Shown here piece after piece: positions 22,775 to 24,056 of a DNA stretch of 24,056 bases. The first letter of the stretch is position 1; every line of letters begins with the position of its first letter. The notes beneath the pieces are model-generated. The model was not told the DNA's origin, made no database searches, and was given only the letters and a program-made list of their open reading frames with translations. The position numbers were made by a program, and so were the translations under genes. Origin of the DNA: a virus; the IMG/VR virus record IMGVR_UViG_3300025168_000655, positions 1 through 24,056 of that record; one strand, written 5' to 3'.

Positions 22775-22784
22775 TATAAATATA
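22775..22784 (-). promoter_or_regulatory. TATATTTATA element, candidate promoter box
   Basis: Third exact copy of the element at 2861 and 17553, 13 nt before the ATG of the 230-residue gene. It is followed by TAATAAATAAAC, which includes an ATAAATA resembling the T4-type late core in the gene's own direction. Confidence 0.4.
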
Positions 22785-22786
22785 TA

Positions 22787-24056
22787 TTATTTTCTTCTTC
22801 TTCCAAAATCCCACCATCTTCGTTTCTTTCTTTTTATTTTTACTTTAGAAGGTAAATAAGCACCTTTTTTAATTGTTTTATCTTTATATTTAGGAGCTAC
22901 TTCTTTTTTAACTAATCCCGCTTTTCCTAAATAATAATCTAAATTGGCTTTTATACGTGGGTTTAAGTTATCGGGTATAAGTATAAAACCCTTTGTTCCC
23001 TCGCCATCTGGTAAATGTTCTTGCTTATTAATATCTGTAAGTATAAAATTAGGTCTTTTTTCTTGTTGAGATATAGTCCATTTATCTAATGAAGGCCATC
23101 CTTTTTTCTTCTTATAATTCATAGGTTTTCCTGTGTTTGGTTGAATCCAACGTGTCCAATTAAACCCATACCAATAATTAGTCCATATACTTACAGTTTC
23201 ATACATATAACCCGGTGCTATATTTGGACTTCCATCAACTTGAGCATCATAAGCATTATTAGGATCACCCCAACCTATAAAAGGAGATCCATCTAAAAAT
23301 CTAGGAGCATTTATGCTCCCACAAAATATTCCCCTTACCGGTCCTGAACCTGAGGCTATTTCTGTAGGTCTAGGTCCATATTGATCTACATCCCAATCAG
23401 TTCCATCAGCACTTTCTGATGCTGCTATTAATGCTGTTCCTGCAGCTGCTTCTGAGGAATAATTATAAGTTCCACCAGGAGATATAATCACATTATGTTT
23501 AGGTGTTTTATGTGCTCCTTTAATACCTACATGACTATAATCACTAAATAAACAACTTCCAAAAGTAGTAAAAGGTTTTAAATAGGGTTCAAATGTTAAA
23601 TATGCAGATGCATCATCTCCTGGGTTAGCATCTCCATAAGGATTAGTTGCATATGCTTCTCCTTCAGCGAAACCATTAAAATCATTAGATGAAGCACTAT
23701 ACATTACAGTATTATTTGCTGTTATTGGGTCTATAAAATTTACTTTTCCTGGATATGCTGGAATTCCATCAAGTCCTGGTGTTGTTTTAGATGGGTGTTT
23801 TTCATACCAAGAATAAGCTTGTTTAAAACTTTTATCTGTGTTTTTAGCCTCTTTAAAAGTAATAATATGTAAATCAGGTCTTTTATAACATTCATCCATA
23901 AAGATTTTTAAACTTGCTGAAACATCCCCAGCCATACTTTCAGATGCCCAAAATAAATCTTTTTGTCCCCCTTGTTCAAACCACCATCTTGCTGAAGGAT
24001 TTTTAAAGTTTACTTTAAAAGTACCTGTTAGCATTCTACCAGACAGATGTCTTGAA
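22787..24056 (-). CDS. Virion structural protein, N-terminus probably beyond window
   Basis: The frame is open to the window edge. The first in-frame ATG is at 24034-24032 (415 residues), but codons upstream continue without stop (S-R-H-L-S-G-R before Met) and no start context is visible, so the true start may be outside. The protein is rich in Gly, Asn, Tyr and Trp (GFNWTRWIQPNTG, WTNYWYG) and ends in a strongly basic tail (KIKRKKRRWWDFGRRRK). It precedes the conserved 230-residue structural gene, so a tail or baseplate role is likely. No domain is recognised; the basic tail may bind nucleic acid or an acidic partner. Confidence 0.7.
   Translation of the reverse strand, partial: SRHLSGRMLTGTFKVNFKNPSARWWFEQGGQKDLFWASESMAGDVSASLKIFMDECYKRPDLHIITFKEAKNTDKSFKQAYSWYEKHPSKTTPGLDGIPAYPGKVNFIDPITANNTVMYSASSNDFNGFAEGEAYATNPYGDANPGDDASAYLTFEPYLKPFTTFGSCLFSDYSHVGIKGAHKTPKHNVIISPGGTYNYSSEAAAGTALIAASESADGTDWDVDQYGPRPTEIASGSGPVRGIFCGSINAPRFLDGSPFIGWGDPNNAYDAQVDGSPNIAPGYMYETVSIWTNYWYGFNWTRWIQPNTGKPMNYKKKKGWPSLDKWTISQQEKRPNFILTDINKQEHLPDGEGTKGFILIPDNLNPRIKANLDYYLGKAGLVKKEVAPKYKDKTIKKGAYLPSKVKIKRKKRRWWDFGRRRK

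Overview
The window is part of a large, strictly lytic-looking, T4-like (myovirus-type) bacteriophage genome, A+T-rich by eye and with every gene I accept on the minus strand, so the biological reading order runs from 24056 down to 1. The diagnostic genes are a gp17-type terminase large subunit, a gp20-type portal protein, a gp21-type prohead protease and a gp61-type zinc-finger/TOPRIM primase. No integrase, tRNA, IS element or CRISPR array was seen. Genes are tightly packed with overlaps of 1 to 8 nt. Start codons are preceded by A/T-rich sequence without a clear Shine-Dalgarno, and the partial gene at the left edge has a signal peptide ending Ala-Ser-Ala/Gln. Both traits suggest a Bacteroidetes (marine flavobacterial) host, which is an inference.

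Layout in transcription order: (1) 24056-18940, virion structural genes, probably tail or fibre: a 5'-truncated gene, a conserved T4-like structural protein, and two proteins with a shared C-terminal module, the longer carrying a LamG-like domain. (2) 18916-17568, a GIY-YIG-like nuclease overlapping a DNA primase. (3) 17536-13889, a 1215-residue multidomain protein joining an NMN-adenylyltransferase-like domain, a HAD phosphatase, a possible ADP-ribosyltransferase-fold domain, an internal signal-peptide-like segment and a C-terminal nucleic-acid-ligase-type nucleotidyltransferase. (4) 13878-9469, a run of poorly characterised proteins, several starting with a short basic leader ending in Leu/Ile/Val-x-Glu, like T4 capsid-targeting sequences. 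(5) 9469-8517, an HExxH zincin, a holin-like protein, a 20-residue peptide with nine cysteines, and a good intrinsic terminator. (6) 8487-6345, an FAD-dependent dehydrogenase, a small unknown protein and a NadR-kinase-like P-loop protein. (7) 6332-477, the head-packaging and prohead genes: terminase, portal, three T4-like unknowns and the prohead protease, closed by a weak terminator. (8) 255-1, the start of a secreted or outer-membrane protein.

The most interesting idea is that the 1215-residue protein is a packaged polyprotein. Every [L/I/M]-x-E followed by [A/G/S] that I found in it by eye lies in a linker or domain border, and this is the cleavage pattern of T4-type prohead proteases, one of which is encoded in the same window. 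With the leader-bearing small proteins, this would amount to a set of internal head proteins injected with the DNA, comparable to T4 Alt and the IP proteins but carrying NAD/RNA-processing activities. This is a hypothesis from sequence alone.
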